DNA of 64,000 nt from Bacillus sonorensis NBRC 101234 = KCTC 13918 (GTDB taxonomy: Bacteria; Bacillota; Bacilli; Bacillales; Bacillaceae). The stretch lies in contig NZ_BCVZ01000001.1 in the NCBI RefSeq assembly GCF_001592005.1, positions 434,001 through 498,000 of the forward strand, read 5' to 3'. The notes under the pieces are model-generated. The model worked only from the letters and a program-made list of their open reading frames with translations, did no database searches and was not told where the DNA came from. The position numbers and the translations under genes were made by a program. This document shows, piece after piece, positions 47,648 through 56,133 of the stretch (positions are counted from its first letter, which is position 1; every line of letters starts with the position of its first letter).

Positions 47648-47653
47648 CTTTTT

Positions 47654-49768
47654 TTGAAATATACAATTATATGTCTGATAAGCTTCATGCTGGCGGCTAT
47701 GGCCGGACAAACAGCTTTGGCAAAAGAGGTGAAGGTCGATGGCTCAATTCTGGGGGAGAACAGCCATTCACAGGCCAAGCAGCAGGTGCTCTCAAGCGAC
47801 CTGATTGCCATGTATGGAGCAAAAGACAGTACAGAACTGACCTATCAAATTCCGGCCGGCTCCTCCTCCGCCCAGCAGCAGCTGGCGATTGAATATGAGG
47901 CGTCAGACCTTTTAATCCCCCCTTCTTCTCTAACGGCGGAAATCGATGGCGAACCGGTGAAAACGGTAAAGCTTGATGGGGATTCAAAACGGAAAACATT
48001 GAAGCTTTCGTTGGACAAAAGCCAATCATCTCAAGGCTATCACAGCTTATCGCTGAAGTTTTACGGAGTCTTGAAAGAAGGCGTCTGTGTCAGGCAGGAT
48101 TCTTCCGGCAACTGGATCAAAATTTATCCGGACAGCCGTCTGACATTGGGAGATAACAGCGGATTAAAGGGAACAGCTCTTGAACATTATCCATATCCCT
48201 TTGCCCAATCAGGAAACACAGAGGAAGAAGCGGCGATCGTGATCCCTGATGATCCAAGTTCGGCAGAAATAGAAGCAGCGGTCAAAACAGAAAGCTATCT
48301 TCACACAGTGGACAGCAGCATCAGAACTAAGCTCCTGAATGAGTCCGATGTGAAGCGGATCGACAGGCCGACGATGTTTATCGGCGTTCAGCAGCATTGG
48401 AACGGCAAGGTGAAAAAGCTGTTGAAACAGGGAAACCTGAAAGCGCATGGAGAAAAGCTTTTGCTTGCGGAACGGGTGCTGAAAGCCAACGACAGACAAC
48501 AGCCCGTACTGTTTGTCACTGCCGCTTCCGATGATGTGCTGACTGATAAGATCAGCGTCATTACCGATAAAACATACAGCAGCCAGCTCAGCGGAGAAAC
48601 ATTGGAGATCGGCAAGCTCATACATCATACAAATCAGAGCGGCCATGATCTGACACTTGAGAATTTCGGGGCGGGGGATTTGACAATCGGGTCTGACCAA
48701 ACATCTTCAGAGCATTATTACTATCCTGTCCCGGCGATATTGGACAAGAATCAGCCGGCGAAGCTGTCTCTTGCCTTGAAAAAATCGGCATCGATTCAAA
48801 AGGCTGCGGCCGAAAGCGAAGCTTCTGCGAAAGATGCAGAGCTGAAGGTGATGATCAATGGCCAGCCCCACTCTATCGATCTTGAAGACTTGGGGAAAGA
48901 AGATAAAAACGGCTTTTATCATGTCTCCTTAAAAGTCGATCCAAAGCTTTTGCAAAAAAACCGCTATATTGATATTCAATTCGTCACTTCAGGCTTGAAG
49001 GAGAATAATCCTTGCAGCTCGACAGACGACGACAAATGGGTTTTCATCGATAAAAACAGCACACTGTCCTACTCTGTGGGCGATACATCAGCGACCGCCG
49101 ATTTTCAGGATTGGCCGCTTCCTTATGCGGGAGACCAGAACAACACGACACTGATGATCCTTCCTGACCGAGTGGATCAATCGAAGCTTCACGAGCTTTC
49201 ACTTGTGACAGATTCCTTCGGCAGCGAAGCTCAGCAGTCATTCACGGTAAAGAAAGCATCTGAAGTCAAAGCGAATGATGCAAAAGGCCGGAATATCATT
49301 TTCATCGGCGCCGTGAACGAATTTTCGCTTCTAAAAGAGAAAGCAGCCGATTTGGCTGTGCAGGTGGCGAAAAACGGAGCACTCGACGTGTCAGCCTTTC
49401 AGATGCTGAATGAAACAACGAAACGAGTCGCATTTACCCAAGCGTCACTATGGGATTCAAATTATTCGATGGCTGTGTTTGCGCCATTAAGCGGTCAAGG
49501 CACAGCAGTCACAAAAGAAATGATCAGCTTTCTGAACAGCAATAGCGACACAGCGACCGTCATGAATGAAACAGACAGCCGGCAGGTGTTCACAAACCAC
49601 CAGCAGCTCATCTCAAAAACGAGCGGAACGCAGCCGGCTGAAACAGAAAAAGGCAATCAGCAACATATGCTGCTGTATGTCGGCATCCTGGTTTTCATCA
49701 TGGCGATAGCAGTCATTTCGATCTGGATAGCGGTAAGACGCAAAAAGAGAAAAACAGACAGGGGCTGA
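47654..49768 (+). CDS. ydaN: YdaN, BcsB-like exopolysaccharide synthesis subunit
   Basis: 704 residues. Signal peptide, a long extracellular beta-rich region with two carbohydrate-binding-like modules, and a single C-terminal helix at ~675-697 followed by a basic tail, as in BcsB, which escorts polymer emerging from the synthase. Paired cysteines (Cys145 area and NPCSS near 455) may form disulphides. Starts with TTG six bases after the ydaM stop. Last gene of ydaJKLMN; two hairpins follow. Confidence 0.9.
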   Translation: MKYTIICLISFMLAAMAGQTALAKEVKVDGSILGENSHSQAKQQVLSSDLIAMYGAKDSTELTYQIPAGSSSAQQQLAIEYEASDLLIPPSSLTAEIDGEPVKTVKLDGDSKRKTLKLSLDKSQSSQGYHSLSLKFYGVLKEGVCVRQDSSGNWIKIYPDSRLTLGDNSGLKGTALEHYPYPFAQSGNTEEEAAIVIPDDPSSAEIEAAVKTESYLHTVDSSIRTKLLNESDVKRIDRPTMFIGVQQHWNGKVKKLLKQGNLKAHGEKLLLAERVLKANDRQQPVLFVTAASDDVLTDKISVITDKTYSSQLSGETLEIGKLIHHTNQSGHDLTLENFGAGDLTIGSDQTSSEHYYYPVPAILDKNQPAKLSLALKKSASIQKAAAESEASAKDAELKVMINGQPHSIDLEDLGKEDKNGFYHVSLKVDPKLLQKNRYIDIQFVTSGLKENNPCSSTDDDKWVFIDKNSTLSYSVGDTSATADFQDWPLPYAGDQNNTTLMILPDRVDQSKLHELSLVTDSFGSEAQQSFTVKKASEVKANDAKGRNIIFIGAVNEFSLLKEKAADLAVQVAKNGALDVSAFQMLNETTKRVAFTQASLWDSNYSMAVFAPLSGQGTAVTKEMISFLNSNSDTATVMNETDSRQVFTNHQQLISKTSGTQPAETEKGNQQHMLLYVGILVFIMAIAVISIWIAVRRKKRKTDRG

Positions 49769-49786
49769 TGTCAGCCCCTGAAACCA

Positions 49787-49818
49787 GGTGTTGTGTTTGA
49801 TCACAACACCTTTTTTTT
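49787..49818. terminator. Terminator of ydaJKLMN, convergent with the dipeptide operon
   Basis: GGTGTTGTG/CACAACACC stem with eight T residues on the plus strand. A second, perfect 10-bp hairpin (CAGGGGCTGA/TCAGCCCCTG, 49759-49780) lies just upstream and includes the ydaN stop. The T tract overlaps the last codons of the convergent aminotransferase gene. Confidence 0.88.
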
Positions 49819-51084
49819 ACACATCTCTCTGACGACCTCGGCTAAAAGGCCGACTCCCCTTTTAATATCTTCATCCGCCGCCGTCAAGCTGATCCTGATA
49901 CACTCCCGGGCATGAGGCAAATGACTTGATGTATGATGAAAGAATGAGGCGCCGGGCACGATGATGACATGTTTGGCTTTCAATTGTCTGTACAACTCTA
50001 TATCTGATGCCGGCAGATTCTCAAACCACAGCCATCCGAATAGCCCTCCTTCTCCTTTGTGCAAATACCATTTGATATCGTCCGGCATGACAGCAAACAG
50101 CGTATCCTTTAACAGCCGGAATTTTTTCTCATAGTAAGGCCGGACCTCATGCTGTGAAACAGCGGCAAGGCGTCCGTCATTGACAACGGCTGCCGCCATA
50201 TACTGACCTAATCTTGAAGAATGAATCGCCGTGTTTGACTGGAAAGCCTCCATGACTTGAATATATCGGGAATGACCGATCGCGATTCCGATTCTTTCAC
50301 CTGGGAGCCCCGCCTTCGAAAGGCTCATGCAATGAACGATCTGATCATTAAAAACGGGCTCCATGTCAATAAAGTTAAGCGCCGGAAATGGCGGCGCATA
50401 TGCGGAATCGATGAAGAGCGGAACATTGGCCTCGCGGCACGCCTCAGAAATGAACCGAACATCTTCCTCGGTCAGAATATTTCCGCACGGATTATTCGGC
50501 CTGGACATTACGACGGCGCCGATCTCATGGTCGTTCCGCATTTTCCTTAAAAAGCTCTCCCGATCCAATTCATACCGGAACATGTGACGATCCAATTTAT
50601 GAATCAGCGGTGGAATCCCTTCCACAATGCTCAAGTCCAATGCCGTACCGCTGTAACCCGAATAATCGGGAAGCATTGGTATTAAGGCTTTTTTCACCAC
50701 AAAGTCGCTTCCCGGACCGCAAAAAGAATTGATGGCAAGAAAAAACAACTGCTGACTTCCCGCGGTAATCAATACATTCTCTTTTTGAAGCTCAAGATCA
50801 TAATGTTCAGAAAAGAACCGGACAATGCTTTGAATCAGCTCGTCCGTTCCATAGCTTGATCCGTATTGGCTGATAATCGGAGCGATTTTGCCGTCTTCGA
50901 GCAAGTCTGCCAAAGCCGATTCCCACATTGCGGCCGCTTCCGGCAGAATCATCGGATTGCCAGCGCTCAAATTCGTATATTGCTTGGAGCCGTCTGCGAG
51001 TACTTCCTGAATATCGCCCATCACCGCCCTGACTCCTGTCTTTTTATTCATTTTCTGACCGATGAGGCTTAGGTTTGGTTTCAA
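49801..51084 (-). CDS. PLP-dependent class I aminotransferase (AvtA-like), putative dipeptide cluster
   Basis: 427 residues, fold-type I aminotransferase. PLP lysine expected in CMSLSKAGLPGERIG near residue 245; SRPNNPCGN near 195 and DSAYAPPF near 225 are the usual cofactor-binding segments. Closest in appearance to valine-pyruvate-type (AvtA) enzymes. Starts with TTG 51084 behind AGAGGT, five nt after the upstream gene. As last gene of the ligase operon it may aminate a prephenate-derived keto acid, as BacF does in bacilysin biosynthesis; that is inference from context. Confidence 0.8.
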   Translation of the reverse strand: MKPNLSLIGQKMNKKTGVRAVMGDIQEVLADGSKQYTNLSAGNPMILPEAAAMWESALADLLEDGKIAPIISQYGSSYGTDELIQSIVRFFSEHYDLELQKENVLITAGSQQLFFLAINSFCGPGSDFVVKKALIPMLPDYSGYSGTALDLSIVEGIPPLIHKLDRHMFRYELDRESFLRKMRNDHEIGAVVMSRPNNPCGNILTEEDVRFISEACREANVPLFIDSAYAPPFPALNFIDMEPVFNDQIVHCMSLSKAGLPGERIGIAIGHSRYIQVMEAFQSNTAIHSSRLGQYMAAAVVNDGRLAAVSQHEVRPYYEKKFRLLKDTLFAVMPDDIKWYLHKGEGGLFGWLWFENLPASDIELYRQLKAKHVIIVPGASFFHHTSSHLPHARECIRISLTAADEDIKRGVGLLAEVVREMCKKKVL

Positions 51085-51089
51085 TGCTT

Positions 51090-52319
51090 TTACCTCTCAT
51101 TGTGAAATATTAGATAAGGCGTATCGATTTGGTTGTTTGTATCATATATAAAATATTGCGGCGGGACGCTAAACCGCTCCCCTTTGTTTCCGGGCGGCAA
51201 ATACTGCCTGACATAGCGTTCCGCCTCTTTTTTATATTCGATGTCATCTTCTATTTCTTCTAATTCTTCTATTTCTGCGACAAGCTTTTTCAAATCGTCC
51301 ATGCATAAGGAAAGATCGAATGATATGGGCTTTTCTTTTCCCCTTTGGATGGAGCGGCCGTTTTCAATGAGCCAGCTGAACAGGAAAAAGCCTGTTCCCG
51401 AGTCGAAGTTTTGTGTGGCATTATGCTGGCTTGGATATCGCAGCAGCCGTTCAAACAGGACGAACTCAATGATTTCTTCCCAATCCTTATATTGCCGCTG
51501 TGATAAAGCCAGGATCGATTGGCAGTCCACTTTGATTTCTTCCAATATTCCCGCAAAAAAATTCATTTTCGCGTGAATATGTTTATGAAACGGCTTTTTG
51601 CCGCAGTGATGGTAATAGTCGTGCAAATATCCCCAGAGAACCCTTGCTTCATATGTGCTTTCCGGAGATATATTCGCCGACTTGAAAGAGACGTTTTCAA
51701 AAATGGCTTTTGCCCTTTTTAATGTATCTTCATGATAGATTTGATAAAACTTATTAAAATAAAATATCGCAAACGTTTGCGAGGTGATTTTCTCTTTTGT
51801 TTTGACATTCTCCGGGAAAAACACGATGCATTTTTCCTCTGTGAACCCCTTTGTTCCTGTGATCAGCTTGAGCGATTGGCAGCCGTTTTCAGGGTGGGGC
51901 AGCTCCTCTTCAATCGGCTTCATCATCGCCGGCTCGTCTCGAACGGCGAAAAACGCTTCAAAAAAACAGCCTTTTGTATGCGGCCCGTTGGGCGTCACGA
52001 CAGGAGCGAGAAAGAAGGTCGCTTCCTGGTCTTGCGGAGGGCGGTAGGCCGTTAATAAACGGTCAAAATACGGAGTCTCTCCCAATCCGCGGCTGATCCA
52101 ATCCTGGACATCCTCTTTGAAAGCGGAAGCCGCATCTTGTAAATCAACCGCCTCATATATCATGCCCGCGTCTTCGCTCAACTGCAGCAGAAGCTGTTTT
52201 GCCCTCTCGCGGTTTTCTGCAATTTCGCCTTTTTCGTTTTGATATGTCTGCAGTTCATGAACCTGCGGCACAATCTTTTCGTCTACCAAATTGACAATAT
52301 CACGCGTCAACGTCTCCAT
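51090..52319 (-). CDS. His-rich protein of unknown function (DUF6421-like), putative dipeptide cluster
   Basis: 409 residues, soluble, no signal. I believe it belongs to a DUF6421-type family, but recall is uncertain. The most conserved-looking stretch, residues ~240-275, reads LHDYYHHCGKKPFHKH and then HAKMNFFAGILEEIKVD; the clustered His residues with Glu/Asp suggest a metal site, possibly a non-haem iron or hydrolase centre. Its first codons overlap the BacA-like gene by 13 nt and the aminotransferase follows after 5 nt, so it must act in the same pathway. It sits where bacB/bacC/bacG would be expected in bacilysin operons. Confidence 0.75.
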   Translation of the reverse strand: METLTRDIVNLVDEKIVPQVHELQTYQNEKGEIAENRERAKQLLLQLSEDAGMIYEAVDLQDAASAFKEDVQDWISRGLGETPYFDRLLTAYRPPQDQEATFFLAPVVTPNGPHTKGCFFEAFFAVRDEPAMMKPIEEELPHPENGCQSLKLITGTKGFTEEKCIVFFPENVKTKEKITSQTFAIFYFNKFYQIYHEDTLKRAKAIFENVSFKSANISPESTYEARVLWGYLHDYYHHCGKKPFHKHIHAKMNFFAGILEEIKVDCQSILALSQRQYKDWEEIIEFVLFERLLRYPSQHNATQNFDSGTGFFLFSWLIENGRSIQRGKEKPISFDLSLCMDDLKKLVAEIEELEEIEDDIEYKKEAERYVRQYLPPGNKGERFSVPPQYFIYDTNNQIDTPYLIFHNER

Positions 52320-52882
52320 CGGTTTCCTCCTTCATGTTTTTGAAGCCCGTGAATGGTAAAACACATCGGCACTTCACCGAAATCTTTTATGACCTGCAAA
52401 TGGTTCTCATCAGCAGCTTTAATCGTTGTAATGCAGCCGTCAGCTGCATTTGACGCGCATGCAATCGCCGCTTGGGAGTTGCTGTTGACCAATTGAACTT
52501 CATCACTGAACAGTTTTGCAAGATGAGCAGGTGCAGGATGGGAAGCGATTGTTTTGATATCTGCTTCTTTCGTGTTTGGCTTTGCGGCAAACACCATGTT
52601 ATATGTCGGCATAACAAAACTATCAATGATTTCTAAATCCAGTAAATTCTCAAATACGATGTTGTGCAATAACGGGTAGACCGCACAGCCCAACAGGACA
52701 GAATTTTCAGTCATTTTTACATGCGGCAATGCTTCTTCAAGTGTTTCATACAGTCTGACTTCCCCTTGAAGCCCTTGGTTCTTAAGCCATAAGAGGCCCG
52801 CCTTTTCACAATTTGTACCTCTTGGACCTAATGTGTGAACAATCATCACGGCTTGATCTTCCTGCACTTTAGTCGCGATCAT
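52307..52882 (-). CDS. BacA-like prephenate decarboxylase homologue
   Basis: 191 residues, one prephenate-dehydratase-like domain with no ACT regulatory domain. It has the VHTLGPRGTNCEKAG N-terminal loop and an SHPAPAHLAKLF segment like BacA of bacilysin biosynthesis, and no Thr-Arg-Phe dehydratase motif near the end (FGEVPMCFTIHG instead). BacA decarboxylates prephenate without aromatising it. The neighbouring amino-acid ligase supports a secondary-metabolite role over phenylalanine synthesis. Starts behind AGGAGG, one nt after the ligase stop. Confidence 0.78.
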   Translation of the reverse strand: MIATKVQEDQAVMIVHTLGPRGTNCEKAGLLWLKNQGLQGEVRLYETLEEALPHVKMTENSVLLGCAVYPLLHNIVFENLLDLEIIDSFVMPTYNMVFAAKPNTKEADIKTIASHPAPAHLAKLFSDEVQLVNSNSQAAIACASNAADGCITTIKAADENHLQVIKDFGEVPMCFTIHGLQKHEGGNRWRR

Positions 52883-52883
52883 C

Positions 52884-54155
52884 TTAACCTCCTATTGTAC
52901 CCGTCAGGTTATTTTTATAAATGATGGCAAGCTCATCATCCAATTTACGGTAAAACGATTCGCATTCCTCATATGAATCATGACTTGTTAAAATAAACCC
53001 CGGGTATCCGGAAAAGTGCGGGTAAGGAAGAATCTCGGCCCCGGTTTTGATAAATTGAAAAACCCGCTTGACCTCCGGCATTTGTTTGACGGCTTCAAGG
53101 CCATCGATTTGTTCAAATATACCCGAACCCTGTACGGGAATGATGTAGTTTCCGGCCGTCCTTTCCGCGCGAATCTCTTCAAGATGCTTGTCCAGCGGTT
53201 CAAAGGCATTTTGAATGACCAGTTTCATAAAATTGATGCCCGTACTCTCTTTTACGATGTAATGAGAAATGCCGGATCCGCCTATTCTCGCCCCTACCTC
53301 AATCACATAAGGCTTTCCGGTTTTATCCAGCCTTAATTCGGTATGTGCCGGTCCGTGGCGAATGCCTAACGCTGAAACGGCGCCCGTTACTTCCTTGATG
53401 ATCGAAGCGCGCGATTGGTCATCCAATTGCGCCGGCGCAATATAGACGCCTTCTTCAAAAAAAGGTCCTTTGCTATTGCCTTTATAGCCGATCGACAAAA
53501 CGTGGACCTTGCCTTGAACAGACAATGTTTCAATCGCAAATTCGGGCCCGTCGATAAATTGCTCAACGACAATGCCTCTTTTCCCTTTGACAAACTGTTT
53601 AAGGTCCCCTTGATTGATCACCTCCACTTTTTTGATCGCTTCTAAGAGCTGTTTGCGGTCATCGGCCCGAACGACGCCCTGGCTTGAAAAGCCGTTGATC
53701 GGTTTCACGACTAAAGGAAATGTCAGTTCCACATTCTCCAAGTCTTCATATGCAGCCACTTCATAGAAGAGCGGCGTATTTAGACCGTTTTGCTGAAGAA
53801 TGCTGCGGGTTTCGTTCTTATTACGGCAGTTTTCAATCGTTTTTAAAGGAAGGCCGGGAAGCTTTAATTCCGCAGCGGCTTTGGCGGTAAAACAGAGCGC
53901 GGGCTCGAACAATGTCATGACTCCGTCGAATGGAAATTCGACAAATGTTTTCTTCACGATATCCATTGCCTCATCTTCATTTTCAAACAGCGGGATCGCC
54001 ACAGACCTGACCACTGACGGAAGATTTCCCGGGGAATCTTCCCTCGAATGATAAAAAAAAGTAACTTCTATTCCTAAACGCTCCGCTTCTTCAAAAATAA
54101 AAGGCAACTGTTTATTTTGGCATATGATGGCCAAGTGTTTGTTGAGCTTTGTCAA
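52884..54155 (-). CDS. ATP-grasp L-amino acid ligase (BL00235/BacD type)
   Basis: 423 residues, carboxylate-amine ligase joining two amino acids with ATP. ATP-grasp motifs: PLVVKPINGFSSQGV near 145 (ATP lysine and glycine loop), EQFIDGPEFAIETLS near 197, and the Mg-binding strand TELRLDKTGKPYVIEVGARIGG near 280. By memory it closely resembles B. licheniformis BL00235, a ligase that makes Met-Gly-type dipeptides, and more distantly bacilysin BacD. Starts with TTG 54155 inside the exporter gene (44-bp overlap), so translation is coupled. Confidence 0.88.
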   Translation of the reverse strand: MTKLNKHLAIICQNKQLPFIFEEAERLGIEVTFFYHSREDSPGNLPSVVRSVAIPLFENEDEAMDIVKKTFVEFPFDGVMTLFEPALCFTAKAAAELKLPGLPLKTIENCRNKNETRSILQQNGLNTPLFYEVAAYEDLENVELTFPLVVKPINGFSSQGVVRADDRKQLLEAIKKVEVINQGDLKQFVKGKRGIVVEQFIDGPEFAIETLSVQGKVHVLSIGYKGNSKGPFFEEGVYIAPAQLDDQSRASIIKEVTGAVSALGIRHGPAHTELRLDKTGKPYVIEVGARIGGSGISHYIVKESTGINFMKLVIQNAFEPLDKHLEEIRAERTAGNYIIPVQGSGIFEQIDGLEAVKQMPEVKRVFQFIKTGAEILPYPHFSGYPGFILTSHDSYEECESFYRKLDDELAIIYKNNLTGTIGG

Positions 54156-55050
54156 TTTTCGCGATCCTCTCTTCTTTTTTTAGGTTAATAAACATCACTC
54201 CAAAAATCACAAACAATGTTCCTGCATAAATATTTGCGTTTAATTGTTCATCCAAAAAAAGAAAACCGATATAGAGAGCAATGACAGGGGAGATAAACAG
54301 ATGTGAAGTCGCTTTTGAGATGTGCCATTTTTTCAGCAAATAAATATTAATCCAAAAACCCAATATCGATCCAACGATCGCCAGGTATAATAATGAATAA
54401 AGGCTGATGCCGGAAAATGTCCTTGTTCCGCTTTCGAAAATAAAGCTGCTGATCAGCAACACCATTCCGCCGCTCAGCATGGACAAAGAATTGAAGCTTA
54501 AAATCGGAAGCGTGCGGATTTTTTGCTGCACTTTGATTTGGATAAAAGCTGAACCGAACATCGCGCATAAAATCACGGCCATGGCGATGATTTCAATCAC
54601 ATCAACCTTGATAAACAACTGATTTCCAAATACGACCATAATGCCGAGCAAAGCGAGGACGATGCCCCACTTTTGAATCTTTGTCGCCGGGGTTCCTTTT
54701 ACCAGCCGATTGATGATCAAAGCAAAGACGGAGATGCTCGCTGCTAAAATGGATACCAATCCGCTTGGCAAATAAAGCGAAGCCCAATAGACAGAGCCAA
54801 AAGGAATGGAAAAATACATGATGCCATTGAAAAAAGATAGCATTAGCAGTTCCTTTGAGAAAACAAATTGCTTCCGCATCAAAAGAAATGCGGCAATGAT
54901 GACGCTCGCAATCATAAAACGCATGCCGGCCGACCAAAACGGCAGGCTGTCCTTCAGTCCGGTTTTTTGCACAGCCCACGTCGTGCCGCCGATTAAGCAT
55001 AAAAGCCCAAATAAAACATATACACGGTACTTGAAAAGATTTGTCAGCAT
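54112..55050 (-). CDS. EamA/DMT-family exporter, putative dipeptide cluster
   Basis: 312 residues, ten helices in two EamA repeats, drug/metabolite transporter superfamily. The ATG at 55050 follows AAGGTGA; a GTG at 55062 falls inside that site. First gene of the operon, overlapping the ligase. By analogy with other dipeptide antibiotic clusters it probably exports the product and gives self-resistance, which is inference. Confidence 0.85.
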   Translation of the reverse strand: MLTNLFKYRVYVLFGLLCLIGGTTWAVQKTGLKDSLPFWSAGMRFMIASVIIAAFLLMRKQFVFSKELLMLSFFNGIMYFSIPFGSVYWASLYLPSGLVSILAASISVFALIINRLVKGTPATKIQKWGIVLALLGIMVVFGNQLFIKVDVIEIIAMAVILCAMFGSAFIQIKVQQKIRTLPILSFNSLSMLSGGMVLLISSFIFESGTRTFSGISLYSLLYLAIVGSILGFWINIYLLKKWHISKATSHLFISPVIALYIGFLFLDEQLNANIYAGTLFVIFGVMFINLKKEERIAKIDKAQQTLGHHMPK

Positions 55051-55131
55051 ATTACACTTCACCTTATTCGTTATCGTCTTGCTATTTTCAGAAAATTACC
55101 TCTTTTCTGATCGAAATGGATTATGAGGGAA

Positions 55132-55160
55132 ATTATAACTTTTATATCAATTGCAGTCAA
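55132..55160 (-). promoter_or_regulatory. Strong SigA promoter of the ligase operon
   Basis: Minus-strand TTGACT (55160-55155), 17-nt spacer, perfect TATAAT (55137-55132). The ~70-nt leader has a small dyad CAGAAAA/TTTTCTG (55111-55091) that might be an operator or hairpin. Confidence 0.85.
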
Positions 55161-55191
55161 TAACATTTAGAATCTCTTAACAATTATATAT

Positions 55192-55222
55192 AAAAAAACA
55201 CTCACCATAATGCAGTGAGTGT
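55192..55222 (-). terminator. Terminator of the iol operon
   Basis: Minus-strand ACACTCAC/GTGAGTGT stem with seven T residues, 12 nt after iolJ. It separates the iol operon from the ligase operon on the same strand. Confidence 0.9.
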
Positions 55223-55233
55223 AAGCGGAATCG

Positions 55234-56112
55234 TTAGACATTCAATTTGCGGGCCGCGGCCGCTTTGCCGGATGACCCGAATTCCCTCATTTTGCTTTTT
55301 ACCGTTTCCTTGACGGCGCTGATCCCAGGCGCCATATAGGCGCGCGGTTCATATAAATCCAGATTTTCTTTAAACATGCTCCGGGTTTCTTCAGTCCAGG
55401 CCACCATGCATTCGGTATTAATGTTGATTTTCGCATGGCCGAGTTTGATCGCTCTTGCAATTTGATCAGCCGGGATTCCCGAAGCCCCATGGAGAACAAG
55501 CGGAACATCGGTTGCAGCAGAGATCTCTTCCATTTCCTTGAATCCCAGCTTTGGCTCGCCTTGATATTTGCCGTGGACTGAGCCGAGAGCGGCAGCCAAT
55601 GCATCGATATCGGTTTCTTTCACAAGACGTTTGCATTCTTCAAGGTCTGCATATTTCACTCCGCCAATCAGGCCGTCTTCCATACCGCCGACCGTGCCGA
55701 CCTCTGCTTCAACCGACACATTGTAACGTCTGGCATATGATAAGACTTCTTTTGTCATGGCGATATTTTCATCGATCGGATCATGCGACCCGTCAATCAT
55801 CACAGAGCTGAACCCTGCGTCAATCGCCTGTTTACAGCGTTCAGGACTGCTTCCGTGATCAAGGTGCAGGACGACGGGAACGGTAATCGACATTTCTTCA
55901 ACCAGTGCCGAAACCATGGCTGATACCGTTTTAAAGCCCCCCAAATAATCGATTAAACGATCTGAGGCGGCTGCAATGACGGGTGACCGTTCTTCTTCCG
56001 CCGCCTGTAAAATCGCCTTTGTCCACTGAAGGCCGTTAATATTGAACTGTCCGATCGCATAATGCTGATTCTTTGCTTCTCTAAGAAGCTCCTTCATGGA
56101 AACGAAAGCCAC
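55234..56112 (-). CDS. iolJ: 6-phospho-5-dehydro-2-deoxy-D-gluconate aldolase IolJ
   Basis: 292 residues, class II (zinc) aldolase of the FbaA/IolJ family. Zinc/active-site segments: LHLDHGSS near residue 82, DGSHDP near 105, VEAEVGTVGG near 133, GSVHGKYQG near 178 and LVLHGASGIP near 205. It splits the phosphorylated inositol product into dihydroxyacetone-phosphate and malonic semialdehyde. The iol context decides against a glycolytic or GatY role. GTG start at 56112, behind AGGAGGGG. Confidence 0.95.
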   Translation of the reverse strand: MAFVSMKELLREAKNQHYAIGQFNINGLQWTKAILQAAEEERSPVIAAASDRLIDYLGGFKTVSAMVSALVEEMSITVPVVLHLDHGSSPERCKQAIDAGFSSVMIDGSHDPIDENIAMTKEVLSYARRYNVSVEAEVGTVGGMEDGLIGGVKYADLEECKRLVKETDIDALAAALGSVHGKYQGEPKLGFKEMEEISAATDVPLVLHGASGIPADQIARAIKLGHAKININTECMVAWTEETRSMFKENLDLYEPRAYMAPGISAVKETVKSKMREFGSSGKAAAARKLNV

Positions 56113-56133
56113 GTTCACCCCTCCTATCTCCAG

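Noticed and set aside
49801-55050. Calling the operon bacilysin (bacABCDE)
   Set aside because: No bacB, bacC or bacG homologue, different gene order, and an EamA exporter instead of an MFS BacE.
55234-56112. Reading iolJ as a glycolytic or tagatose (GatY) class II aldolase
   Set aside because: It is the last gene of an intact iol operon in standard order, so IolJ is the better call.
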